Below, one piece after another: positions 41,560 to 50,458 of a stretch of 64,000 nucleotides of DNA; within the stretch, counting starts at the first letter, position 1, and each line of letters opens with the position of its first letter. A program made the translations under genes and the position numbers. Below the pieces are notes generated by a model. That model was not told where the DNA came from. It did not search any database and saw nothing but the letters and a program-made list of their open reading frames with translations. Source of the DNA: an uncultured Lachnospiraceae bacterium (GTDB lineage Bacteria; Bacillota; Clostridia; Lachnospirales; Lachnospiraceae); contig CAJUEW010000012.1 in NCBI GenBank assembly GCA_910585465.1, positions 1 through 64,000 of the forward strand. The letters run 5' to 3'.

Positions 41560-44025
41560 CTAATTTTCCTGCAGCTCTACAGTTACTTTATCCAGCTTCC
41601 AGATCTCATCCACATATTCCTGAATCGTACGATCAGAAGTGAACTTACCGGAGCATGCCACATTCAGGATAGCGCTTCTCGCCCACCTCTTTTCATCCCT
41701 GTAAGCAGCCTCCACACGTTTCTGTGCTTCTGCGTAGGAACGGAAGTCCTTCAGAATGAAGTATGGGTCCGGTCTGTTATAGCCGCCGTCAACCAAAAGC
41801 GCATTGTACAGCTCACGGAATCTCTCCGGATCGTTCGGGGAGAACTCTCCGTTAATAAGCTGCATCAGGACATGACGGATATCCTGGTCGGTATTGAACA
41901 GCTGAGACGGATCATAGCCGCCCTGCTTCTCCAGTTCAATTACCTCATCAGAACTCATACCGAAGATAAATGCATTTTCTTCGCCAACCTCTTCCACAAT
42001 CTCCACATTAGCACCGTCCATAGTACCGATGGTCAGTGCGCCGTTGAGCATGAATTTCATATTTCCGGTTCCGGACGCCTCCTTGGAAGCAGTGGAAATC
42101 TGCTCGGATACATCCGCAGCAGCAAAAATCCATTCTGCATTAGATACCCGGTAGTCCTCAATAAATACCACCTTCAGCTTACCGTTAATGGAAGCATCAT
42201 TATTCACCACATCCGCCACGGAGTTGATAAGCTTAATGGTCTGTTTTGCCCTCAGATAGCCTGCAGCCGCCTTTGCACCGAAGATAAAGGTTCTCGGATA
42301 AAACTCCATATCTGGATGCTCCTTGATCTGATTATACAGATACATTACATGCAGAATATTCAGAAGCTGGCGTTTATACTCATGAAGCCTTTTTACCTGC
42401 ACATCGAAAATAGAACGGGGATCCACCTCTACGCCATTGTGCTCCTTGATATACTTTGCCAGACGCACCTTGTTCTGGTATTTGATATTCATAAACTCAT
42501 ACTGAGCCTTCTCATCATCCGCATAGATAGCCAGCTTTTTGATCTGGGACAGATCCGTAATCCATTCGTCTCCCACATGGGCAGTTACCCACTTTGCAAG
42601 AAGCGGATTGCCGTGAAGCAGGAAACGTCTCTGAGTGATACCATTGGTCTTGTTGTTGAATTTCTCCGGCATCATCTCGTAGAAATCCTTCAGCTCCTGA
42701 TTTTTCAGAATTTCCGTATGCAGTTTTGCAACACCATTTACAGAGTAGCCTGCTGCGATTGCCAGATGAGCCATCTTCACCTGCCCATCCATGATAATGG
42801 CCATTTTCTTAACCTTCTCATAGTTATTCGGATATTTTTTCTGAATCTCAATCACAAATCTTCTGTTAATTTCTTCCACAATCTGGTAGATACGCGGAAG
42901 CAGTCTGGAGAACAGTTCAATGGGCCATTTCTCCAATGCCTCAGACATAATAGTATGGTTTGTATATGCACAGGTTTTGGTCGTTACCTCCCATGCCTCG
43001 TCCCATTCCAGACCTTCCTCATCCATCAGCACACGCATCAGTTCTGCCACTGCCACTGTAGGATGGGTATCATTTAACTGGAAGGTTGCTTTCTCGTAAA
43101 ACTTGCGAATGTCGCTGTGCGCCCTCTTATATCTGGAAACAGCAGCCTGTACGCTTGCAGATATAAAGAAATACTGCTGTTTCAGACGCAGCTCCTTTCC
43201 TGCCATATGGTTATCATTCGGATAAAGCACCTCCACCAGATTACGCGCCAGATTCTCCTGCTCCACAGCCTTGTTGTACTCACCCTTGTCAAAACGATCC
43301 AGCTCAAAGGAGTTAATCGCCTCTGCATCCCAAATACGCAGGGTATTGATAACATTGTTGCCGTAGCCGACAATCGGAAGATCTACCGGCACAGCCAGAA
43401 CAGACTGATACTGCTCCTGTATAAAATGATTCTTGCCGTCCTTGTTCTCAATCCTTACATAGCCGCCAAATTTAACAGTCTTGGCATATTCCGGGCGGCG
43501 AAGCTCAAACGGGTTGCCGTTCTTCAGCCACATATCCGGCACCTCTACCTGGTATCCGTCTGTAATCTGCTGCTTGAACATTCCATAACGGTAGCGAATA
43601 CCGCAGCCGTAAGCTGCATATCCCAGAGTTGCCAGAGAATCCAGAAAGCATGCTGCCAGTCGTCCCAGACCTCCGTTGCCAAGAGCCGCATCCGGTTCCT
43701 GATCCTCAATGACATTCAGATCCAGGCCAATCTCTTCCAGAGCCTCCTTCACTTCATCGTAAAAGGTCAGATTAATCAGGTTGTTTCCCAGAGCACGGCC
43801 CATTAAAAACTCCATAGACATATAGTATACAATCTTTGGATCCTTTTTCTCATACTCCTTCTGGGTGGCAATCCACGCATCCATGATCGCATCCTTGACT
43901 GCATAGCCTACGGCCTGGAAAATCTGCTGTTCGCTTGCCTCCTCAATCTCTCTTCGGAAAAGTGTACGTACATTATATTTTACGCTTCTGATAAAGAACT
44001 CTTTGTTAAAGACTCTTTTAGACAT
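41560..44025 (-). CDS. glgP: Glycogen / alpha-glucan phosphorylase
   Basis: An 821-residue PLP-dependent enzyme that removes glucose-1-phosphate from alpha-1,4 glucans. The PLP-binding Lys lies in EASGTGNMKFMLNGALTIGT, the GNGGLGRLAACFLDS motif marks the N-terminal domain, and VDVQVKRLHEYKRQ-like DVQVKRLHEYKRQ is present in the C-terminal half. The length is standard. The gene starts 13 bases after the ileS stop with its own AGGAGG, so the two probably share one transcript. Downstream phosphoglucomutase elsewhere in the window would take its product into glycolysis. Confidence 0.96.
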   Translation of the reverse strand: MSKRVFNKEFFIRSVKYNVRTLFRREIEEASEQQIFQAVGYAVKDAIMDAWIATQKEYEKKDPKIVYYMSMEFLMGRALGNNLINLTFYDEVKEALEEIGLDLNVIEDQEPDAALGNGGLGRLAACFLDSLATLGYAAYGCGIRYRYGMFKQQITDGYQVEVPDMWLKNGNPFELRRPEYAKTVKFGGYVRIENKDGKNHFIQEQYQSVLAVPVDLPIVGYGNNVINTLRIWDAEAINSFELDRFDKGEYNKAVEQENLARNLVEVLYPNDNHMAGKELRLKQQYFFISASVQAAVSRYKRAHSDIRKFYEKATFQLNDTHPTVAVAELMRVLMDEEGLEWDEAWEVTTKTCAYTNHTIMSEALEKWPIELFSRLLPRIYQIVEEINRRFVIEIQKKYPNNYEKVKKMAIIMDGQVKMAHLAIAAGYSVNGVAKLHTEILKNQELKDFYEMMPEKFNNKTNGITQRRFLLHGNPLLAKWVTAHVGDEWITDLSQIKKLAIYADDEKAQYEFMNIKYQNKVRLAKYIKEHNGVEVDPRSIFDVQVKRLHEYKRQLLNILHVMYLYNQIKEHPDMEFYPRTFIFGAKAAAGYLRAKQTIKLINSVADVVNNDASINGKLKVVFIEDYRVSNAEWIFAAADVSEQISTASKEASGTGNMKFMLNGALTIGTMDGANVEIVEEVGEENAFIFGMSSDEVIELEKQGGYDPSQLFNTDQDIRHVLMQLINGEFSPNDPERFRELYNALLVDGGYNRPDPYFILKDFRSYAEAQKRVEAAYRDEKRWARSAILNVACSGKFTSDRTIQEYVDEIWKLDKVTVELQEN

Positions 44026-44038
44026 AGTATACCTCCTT

Positions 44039-47000
44039 TTACTGCTTTTCTACTCCAAGGGTCACGGTTTCCCCATTGATATTCCATTCTTTCGTATATC
44101 CCTTTGTATTCTCAAAACGGATATCCACTGCCAGTACGTCATTCTGAATCTGTTCATGATACTTTTTCATAAACTCCGCAATCCTTCCATTGCCAATGCT
44201 GTACAGGACAATCTTATCCATAACTTCAAAACCAGCTTCCTTCCTCATGGTCTGAACCTTACTGATAATCTCACGGACAAAGCCTTCTTCCATCAGCTCT
44301 TCGCTCAGATTCGTATCCAGCACAACCGTCACATTGCTGTCCGCTTCGGTCACATAGCCTTCCATCTGAGCAGTATCAATGAGCAAATCCTCTTTCGATA
44401 ATACCACGTTCTGCCCATTAATGTCAAATGACAGGCTTCCAGCCTCTTCCAGAGTCTTCATCGCTTCTCTTCCATTGATCTCTGATAAATACTGACGGAT
44501 ACCGTTTAACAGCTTTCCGTATTTGGGTCCCACCGTCTTTAACTGGGGTTTGAATGTATAATTGGTAAAACCGCTTAAATCCTCCTTAAACACTACCTGT
44601 TTCACATTCAGCTCGTCCGCAATGATATTTCTGTATAATTCATCCAGCTCCCTGTCTGCACGGACATACATGGTTCCGATTGGCTGGCGGTTCTTGATAT
44701 TTGCCGTATTACGCGCTGCCCGTCCCATAACCACAATGTCCAGAATCTCCTCCATGGCTGCTTCCAGGCTTTTGTCGATCATTTCCTTGTTTACCGTGGG
44801 GAAATCACACAGGTGCACGCTCTCCGGCTCATTTTTATCAATGCTGCACACCAGATTGCGGTAAATATCTTCTGTCATAAACGGAATCATGGGAGCTGCT
44901 GCCTTGGAGATCGTTACGAGAGCAGTATACAGCGTCATATACGCGTTAATCTTATCCTGCTCCATTCCCTTTGCCCAGAAACGCTCACGGCTTCTTCTTA
45001 CATACCAGTTGCTCATCTCATCCACAAATTCCTGAAGAGCCCTGGCTGCCTCAGGGATACGGTAATGCTCCAGATCCTCATCCACTTCACCTACCACGGT
45101 ATTTAATTTGGACAGAAGCCATTTGTCCATAACAGACAAGGATGCATAATCCAGGGTGTATTTCGTCGCATCAAATTCATCGATGTTCGCATACAGCACG
45201 AAGAATGCGTAGGTATTCCACAAAGTACCCATGAATTTACGCTGTCCCTCCTGGACTGCCCTGCCGTGAAAGCGGTTCGGAAGCCATGGCGCGCTGTTAA
45301 TATAAAAATACCAGCGGATTGCATCTGCCCCGTAGGTAGCCAGAGCGTCAAACGGATCCACCGCATTTCCTTTGGATTTGCTCATCTTCTGGCCATTTTC
45401 ATCCTGCACATGTCCAAGGACAATCACGTTTTCATACGGCGCTTTGTTAAATAATAAAGTAGATTCAGCCAACAGGGAATAAAACCATCCTCTGGTCTGA
45501 TCCACTGCCTCGGAAATAAACTGCGCCGGGAACTGCTGTTCAAATAACTCCTTATTCTCAAACGGATAATGATGCTGCGCAAACGGCATGGCGCCGGAAT
45601 CAAACCAGCAGTCAATTACCTCCGGTACACGCCTCATCGTCTTTTTACACTTGGGACAGGGACAGGTAATCTCATCAATATACGGCCGGTGCAGCTCAAC
45701 CGTCAGCGCCGCCTCATTGCCGCTCTTTTCCTTTAATTCCTGGCGGGAACCGATGCTTTCCATATAGCCGCATGCTTCGCATTCCCAGATATTCAGCGGA
45801 GTTCCCCAGTAACGGTTACGGCTTACCCCCCAGTCCTGAACATTCTCCAGCCAGTCACCGAAGCGGCCTTTACCAATACTTTCCGGAATCCAGTTGATTG
45901 TATTGTTGTTGCGGATCAGATCCTCCCTCACGGCAGTCATCTTAATAAACCAGGATTCCCTTGCGTAATAGATCAGAGGAGTATCACATCTCCAGCAGTG
46001 GGGATAGCTGTGCTCAAACTTAGGAGCGTCAAACAAAAGCCCTCTGGCATCCAGATCCTTTAAAATCTCCGGGTCCGCCTTCTTTACAAATAACCCCGCA
46101 AACGGAGTATCCGCAGTCATATCACCTTTTCCGTCTACAAGCTGTACAAACGGCAGATCATATTTTCTTCCTACCTGGGCATCATCCTCGCCAAATGCCG
46201 GTGCAATGTGTACAACTCCGGTACCGTCTGTCAGAGTAACATAGGAGTCACAGGTTACATAATACCCCTTCTTATTCTGTTTCTTTGCAACCGCTGCCGA
46301 GCAGTCATAAAGCGGCTCATATTCCTTATACTCCAGATCCTTGCCTGTGTAAGTCTCCAGCACCTCATAAGCGGGCGTCTCTTCTGTCCCAAGCCTGCCG
46401 AGAACCTTGTCCAGCAGGGCTTCTGCCATATAATAAATATTCCCGTCTGCTGCCTTTACTTTTACATAAGCCTCTGCCGGATTCATACAAAGAGCCACAT
46501 TAGAAGGCAGCGTCCACGGAGTCGTGGTCCATGCCAGAATATAAGCATCTTCGTTCTTTACCTTAAAACGGACAACTGCGGAACGTTCCTTTACATCCTT
46601 GTAGCCCTGTGCCACCTCATGGGAGGACAGGGGGGTTCCGCAGCGAGGACAGTAAGGAACAATTTTAAATCCCTTATACAAAAGCCCCTTATCCCAGATA
46701 GTCTTTAAAGCCCACCACTCGGATTCGATAAAATCATCATGATAAGTAACATACGGGTCCGCCATATCTGCCCAGAAGCCAACGGTGCCGGAGAAATCCT
46801 CCCACATCCCTTTATATTTCCAGACGCTTTCCTTGCACTTGGAGATAAACGGATCCAGTCCGTATCTTTCTATCTGTTCCTTGCCGTCCAGCCCCAGAAG
46901 CTTTTCCACCTCCAGCTCCACCGGAAGCCCGTGTGTATCCCAGCCTGCCTTTCTCGGAACCATATATCCCTTCATTGTCCGGTATCTTGGAATCATATCC

Positions 47001-47194
47001 TTAATTACACGGGTCAGCACATGGCCGATGTGCGGCTTCCCGTTTGCTGTCGGGGGACCGTCATAAAAAGTATAGGCAGGACTCCCTTTCCGCCTTTCCA
47101 TACTTTTTCTGAAGGTATCATTTTCTTTCCAGAACTTTTCGACTTCTTTTTCCCGTTCTACAAAGTTCATATCTGTGTTGACTTTGTTATACAT
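44039..47194 (-). CDS. ileS: Isoleucyl-tRNA synthetase (long class I type)
   Basis: A 1051-residue class I synthetase that charges tRNA-Ile and edits valine. The HIGH signature is GPPTANGKPHIGHVLTR near residue 46, the KMSKS signature is QKMSKSKGNAVDP near 600, and zinc-like cysteines appear in CPRCGTP and CPCPKC. The long form resembles the eukaryote-like, mupirocin-resistant type (IleS2) found in many Firmicutes. A T-box leader with an ATC specifier lies upstream, so expression should rise when uncharged tRNA-Ile accumulates. Confidence 0.97.
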   Translation of the reverse strand: MYNKVNTDMNFVEREKEVEKFWKENDTFRKSMERRKGSPAYTFYDGPPTANGKPHIGHVLTRVIKDMIPRYRTMKGYMVPRKAGWDTHGLPVELEVEKLLGLDGKEQIERYGLDPFISKCKESVWKYKGMWEDFSGTVGFWADMADPYVTYHDDFIESEWWALKTIWDKGLLYKGFKIVPYCPRCGTPLSSHEVAQGYKDVKERSAVVRFKVKNEDAYILAWTTTPWTLPSNVALCMNPAEAYVKVKAADGNIYYMAEALLDKVLGRLGTEETPAYEVLETYTGKDLEYKEYEPLYDCSAAVAKKQNKKGYYVTCDSYVTLTDGTGVVHIAPAFGEDDAQVGRKYDLPFVQLVDGKGDMTADTPFAGLFVKKADPEILKDLDARGLLFDAPKFEHSYPHCWRCDTPLIYYARESWFIKMTAVREDLIRNNNTINWIPESIGKGRFGDWLENVQDWGVSRNRYWGTPLNIWECEACGYMESIGSRQELKEKSGNEAALTVELHRPYIDEITCPCPKCKKTMRRVPEVIDCWFDSGAMPFAQHHYPFENKELFEQQFPAQFISEAVDQTRGWFYSLLAESTLLFNKAPYENVIVLGHVQDENGQKMSKSKGNAVDPFDALATYGADAIRWYFYINSAPWLPNRFHGRAVQEGQRKFMGTLWNTYAFFVLYANIDEFDATKYTLDYASLSVMDKWLLSKLNTVVGEVDEDLEHYRIPEAARALQEFVDEMSNWYVRRSRERFWAKGMEQDKINAYMTLYTALVTISKAAAPMIPFMTEDIYRNLVCSIDKNEPESVHLCDFPTVNKEMIDKSLEAAMEEILDIVVMGRAARNTANIKNRQPIGTMYVRADRELDELYRNIIADELNVKQVVFKEDLSGFTNYTFKPQLKTVGPKYGKLLNGIRQYLSEINGREAMKTLEEAGSLSFDINGQNVVLSKEDLLIDTAQMEGYVTEADSNVTVVLDTNLSEELMEEGFVREIISKVQTMRKEAGFEVMDKIVLYSIGNGRIAEFMKKYHEQIQNDVLAVDIRFENTKGYTKEWNINGETVTLGVEKQ

Positions 47195-47249
47195 TTTTGA
47201 AAACCTCCTTACACTTTAATAAAATCTCTCAGACAAAATTTCTCCGGGA

Positions 47250-47505
47250 CAAGTAAAAAGGCTCCGCCCTGTAACAGGACGAAGCCATTAGAGACTCGTT
47301 TATCAACCACCTCTTACCACATACTATCATATGCGTTCCCTGTAACGGCGGAATACCGTCAGTGCCTACTTGCTTCGCTTTCAGCCTGCAGCTCAGAAGT
47401 GATATTCAAAAACAGGTACTCTTACCGGGCTCCCACCTGTTCCGGTTCGCTGAAAATTTCCACTGCTTCCTACTGTCTTCGTCAAAGCCTTTGTTCTCTT
47501 TTTAC
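47250..47505 (-). promoter_or_regulatory. T-box riboswitch leader of ileS (variant)
   Basis: The leader of about 300 bases upstream of ileS has a specifier-loop segment GAATATCACTT that presents ATC (Ile) at 47403-47401 and a later AGAGGTGGTTGATAAACGAG (47313-47294) in place of the classic AGGGTGGTACCGCG box. Next comes a strong intrinsic terminator GGCTTCG...CGGAGCC with TTTTT (47286-47255). The TGGT bulge that pairs with the uncharged tRNA acceptor is present. Together this fits a T-box that senses tRNA-Ile. Confidence 0.78.
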
Positions 47506-47512
47506 ATCTGCC

Positions 47513-47542
47513 ATTATAAAGTCGAATTCTCTCGTTTGTCAA
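47513..47542 (-). promoter_or_regulatory. Sigma-A promoter of the ileS T-box leader
   Basis: On the minus strand TTGACA (47542-47537) and TATAAT (47518-47513), both perfect, are separated by 18 bases. Confidence 0.82.
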
Positions 47543-47602
47543 GGCTTTTAGCGCTCTTTTCTTCAACGATTCTTAATCTTTCTGAACTTTTTCTTTCCTC
47601 CC

Positions 47603-47631
47603 TTGCACCATGCATATAATTAATTTATAAT
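47603..47631 (+). promoter_or_regulatory. Sigma-A promoter of the D,D-carboxypeptidase gene
   Basis: TTGCAC (47603-47608) and TATAAT (47626-47631) are 17 bases apart, about 40 bases before the start codon. Confidence 0.72.
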
Positions 47632-47672
47632 TTATAAGCAATAGCCATAAATCCAATTTCAAGAGGTAGAAA

Positions 47673-49190
47673 ATGAAATTTTTAAATAAATTAACAGCAG
47701 CCGTTCTGGCGTCTGTCCTTTGTCTGACATCGATTCCTTCTTCTCCGGTCTTTGCCACAGAAGACTTGGCCGTTGCTTCCGAAAACCGCTATAATATGGA
47801 GATTCAATCCAACGCCTGGGACGGGTGGCCTGCAGGTCCGCAGGTATATGCAGAATCTGCCATTGTCATGGAAGCTTCCACCGGAACTATTTTATATGAT
47901 AAAAATATAGACCAGCAGCACTATCCTGCCAGTATTACGAAAATCATGACTGTTCTTCTGGCACTGGAAAACCTGGATATGAATGAGGAAGTAACCTTTT
48001 CTCATAACGCAGTCTATTCCATTGACTATGGAAGCAGCAGCATTGCCCGGGACGAAGGAGAGATCCTGACTGTAGAGGAATGTCTGTATGCTATTATGCT
48101 GGAATCTGCCAATGAATGTGCCAATGCAATCGCTGAACAGATTTCCGGCTCCGTAGAAGCATTCTCTGAGCTGATGAATCAGAAAGCCGCTGAGCTGGGC
48201 TGTACAAATACTCATTTTGTCAATCCCAATGGTCTTCCGAATGACGATCACTATACGACAGCCCGCGATATGGCTCTGATAACGAGAGAAGCTATTAAAT
48301 ATGAAAAATTCCGCCAGATTAACAGCACTCCCCGCTATACGCTCCGCGCAACCAATAAAAAGGATCAGGAGCTGTTGATGAACAACCATCACCATATGAT
48401 GTCTGCCTATAAAACCTCCAGATATTTAGACGACACTGTATTTGCCGGAAAGACAGGCTACACAAGTGTGGCACTGAATACGCTGGTTACCTGTGCCACC
48501 AGAAACGGCATGGATCTGATCGTAGTCACCATGAAAACACAGGGGACCGGGGAAACAGGTGTCCCGACCTTTACGGACACTGCCAATTTGCTGAACTATG
48601 CAGGGGAAAACTTTCGGAAAGTCAATATCTCCCAAAACGAAACAAATTTCAGAATCGGACAAAATGAGCTGTTTGATACCGGGAGCTCCGTCTTTGGAGA
48701 TACCACACCGCTGATTGAGATGGATACCGAAGGCTATATTATTCTTCCTGTCAATGCGGAATTTTCCGATGCTTCTGCGCAGCTTGAGTTCGCGGATGCC
48801 GAAAGCTCCCCGGTTATTGCCACATTAAATTATGTCTATGCAGGGCAGAACGTAGGCTCTACGGAACTGCGGCTGACCTCCAGTCAGATCCCGGAATTTG
48901 ATTTTCAGAAAACGGAGGACCCGGATAACACAGAGGACCCGGAGACTGATCAGACCGGACAAAAAACTTTGATAAAAATCAATCTCCGGATTGTGGGAAT
49001 TGTCCTGTGTATTTTAGTAACTATTCTTCTCCTCATTCTCCTGATTCGGAAAATTGCCAGGGACTATTCTCTGGATTTAAATCCTGTGCACCATTTCCAA
49101 AAGTGGATGAATAATCCGAATTCCTTGATCAATCGCAGTAAAAGAAGATATCAGATCTGGAAACGGAGAAGAAGAAACTGGAAATTATAA
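47673..49190 (+). CDS. D-alanyl-D-alanine carboxypeptidase (DacF/PBP5 type)
   Basis: A 505-residue secreted, membrane-anchored low-molecular-weight penicillin-binding protein that trims the terminal D-Ala of peptidoglycan pentapeptides. It has an N-terminal signal peptide (ending near VFATE), the SxxK nucleophile in PASITKIMTV, the SxN motif in LESANECANAI, and KTG in FAGKTGYTS. A C-terminal beta domain precedes a membrane helix (about 434-458) and a basic cytoplasmic tail. DacF-type genes often sit near sporulation operons, but here no spoIIA genes adjoin. AGAGGT lies about 5 bases before the start. Confidence 0.93.
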   Translation: MKFLNKLTAAVLASVLCLTSIPSSPVFATEDLAVASENRYNMEIQSNAWDGWPAGPQVYAESAIVMEASTGTILYDKNIDQQHYPASITKIMTVLLALENLDMNEEVTFSHNAVYSIDYGSSSIARDEGEILTVEECLYAIMLESANECANAIAEQISGSVEAFSELMNQKAAELGCTNTHFVNPNGLPNDDHYTTARDMALITREAIKYEKFRQINSTPRYTLRATNKKDQELLMNNHHHMMSAYKTSRYLDDTVFAGKTGYTSVALNTLVTCATRNGMDLIVVTMKTQGTGETGVPTFTDTANLLNYAGENFRKVNISQNETNFRIGQNELFDTGSSVFGDTTPLIEMDTEGYIILPVNAEFSDASAQLEFADAESSPVIATLNYVYAGQNVGSTELRLTSSQIPEFDFQKTEDPDNTEDPETDQTGQKTLIKINLRIVGIVLCILVTILLLILLIRKIARDYSLDLNPVHHFQKWMNNPNSLINRSKRRYQIWKRRRRNWKL

Positions 49191-49202
49191 GTAAGAAAGA
49201 AA

Positions 49203-49248
49203 ACTGCTGTGTAAGGCATAGATCGCCTTTTTACAGCAGTCTTTTTTT
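49203..49248. terminator. Bidirectional terminator closing the unusual operon and dacF-type gene
   Basis: ACTGCTGT and ACAGCAGT form a perfect outer stem with an inner GGC/GCC stem. The plus strand has seven T after it and the minus strand a TTTTCTTTC tail, so both convergent genes end here. Confidence 0.85.
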
Positions 49249-50458
49249 ATAAAACAATTACCTCTCCCTTTCCTTGGGGCTGGAAAAACCACTGTACCTC
49301 ATACCCGTTTTTCTTTATTTCTCCGGAAGGGCTTTCCATCCTGCACTCCAGAATCAGCGTATCCCCGGCAGCTACCGGCATGATCACATTAGCAGGCTTA
49401 CGCACCGTAAGATTTTTATTTCCGGCACATAAAATATCCGCACAGTAGGCACATTCTCTTGCCGTATAGCATTCCCTCCCATTTCGGTAAACAGAGAGAC
49501 GGATATAGGCTGATGACGGAGTACTTCCTCCGCTGCAGAACAAATTGCCTGTCACAAATCCGTCCGCCGTCACCTGAATCTTCCTGCTGCCCTTGTCCCC
49601 CATATTTATCTGAATACCCGTGTGAAGCATAGATACCTTGGCACCCGCCGCATCAAATTTTTCCGTCACCTTTACTTCCTGAAAAACCGGCCGGGCTGTC
49701 GTAAGCGTAATCGTCTCAAACAGCATCCGGGTACTCAGCCGCAATTCCTTTTCAGAAATTCCTTTCCCCCGAATGCTGTTCTCTGTCTGAACAGCCCTTA
49801 ATAAAAATGTGGTGTCCGAATCGATTCCTGCCTGATAGATATAGCTTGTATCCGTCCCGCTGTAAATGGGCGAGGCCTCTCCCTTTTTATAGATTTCATA
49901 CATAGTTCCGTTGCTTTCCCAAAAAAAGGATATACTTTCCCCCGGCTCAAACTGCGTACAGCAGCTGGTAGGGCTTTCCGGCTTTGCCGTAAACAGATTT
50001 TTAAGATAAAAAGCAGAAGAAGTCTTTTCAAACACAAATTCTTCTACCCCTGTCTCCCATGTTTTCCCTCCGTCACTGCTGTATTCATAAGTACAGGATA
50101 CCAGAACCGTCCCTTCAATTAAATTCACATTTCCGCTGAGCGTAAAATTCAATGTATTCTTCAGAGGCCGCACTCCCCCGTCCTTTAGCTCCAGTGTGCA
50201 TACTGCTTCCTCTGATCTTGCTGAAAGATGGGACATTCTGTTCCATGAAGGGTCCTTGGAAGCAACTACTGTTTTGCCGTCATTAAAATACAGGCAGTCT
50301 GCCTCGTTTCCCACCGGAACATGAACAGAAATAGAGCGGCAGTGAAATTCCTGACCTTCATAGTTTTTCAGTGTTCCGTTAAATTTTCCTGTTCTTCCAA
50401 TACAGGGACCTGATTCCTGTGCGGTCAGCGTCACCTGCATTCCTGTTTTATTATCCAT
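49247..50458 (-). CDS. Ig-like beta-rich protein, last gene of the unusual operon
   Basis: A 403-residue protein that I cannot assign to a named family. An N-terminal beta region (1-130) precedes an Ig/fibronectin-like middle segment (about 155-240) with the recurring pattern FEPGESISFFWESNGTMYEIYKKGEA, here FEPGESISFFWESNG and YEIYKKGEA, then a C-terminal beta domain with several Cys (CYTARECAYCADILC). No signal peptide is visible. Start 50458 is chosen for its GGAGAGGA 5 bases upstream; the 8-base overlap with the 1089-residue gene implies coupled translation. It may be an adapter or ligand-binding partner of the large proteins. Confidence 0.72.
   Translation of the reverse strand: MDNKTGMQVTLTAQESGPCIGRTGKFNGTLKNYEGQEFHCRSISVHVPVGNEADCLYFNDGKTVVASKDPSWNRMSHLSARSEEAVCTLELKDGGVRPLKNTLNFTLSGNVNLIEGTVLVSCTYEYSSDGGKTWETGVEEFVFEKTSSAFYLKNLFTAKPESPTSCCTQFEPGESISFFWESNGTMYEIYKKGEASPIYSGTDTSYIYQAGIDSDTTFLLRAVQTENSIRGKGISEKELRLSTRMLFETITLTTARPVFQEVKVTEKFDAAGAKVSMLHTGIQINMGDKGSRKIQVTADGFVTGNLFCSGGSTPSSAYIRLSVYRNGRECYTARECAYCADILCAGNKNLTVRKPANVIMPVAAGDTLILECRMESPSGEIKKNGYEVQWFFQPQGKGEVIVL

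Noticed and set aside
41551..43077. 508-codon open frame antisense to glgP
   Set aside because: It lies wholly opposite a certain gene, has no ribosome site and a low-complexity hydrophobic/His-rich translation typical of a shadow frame.
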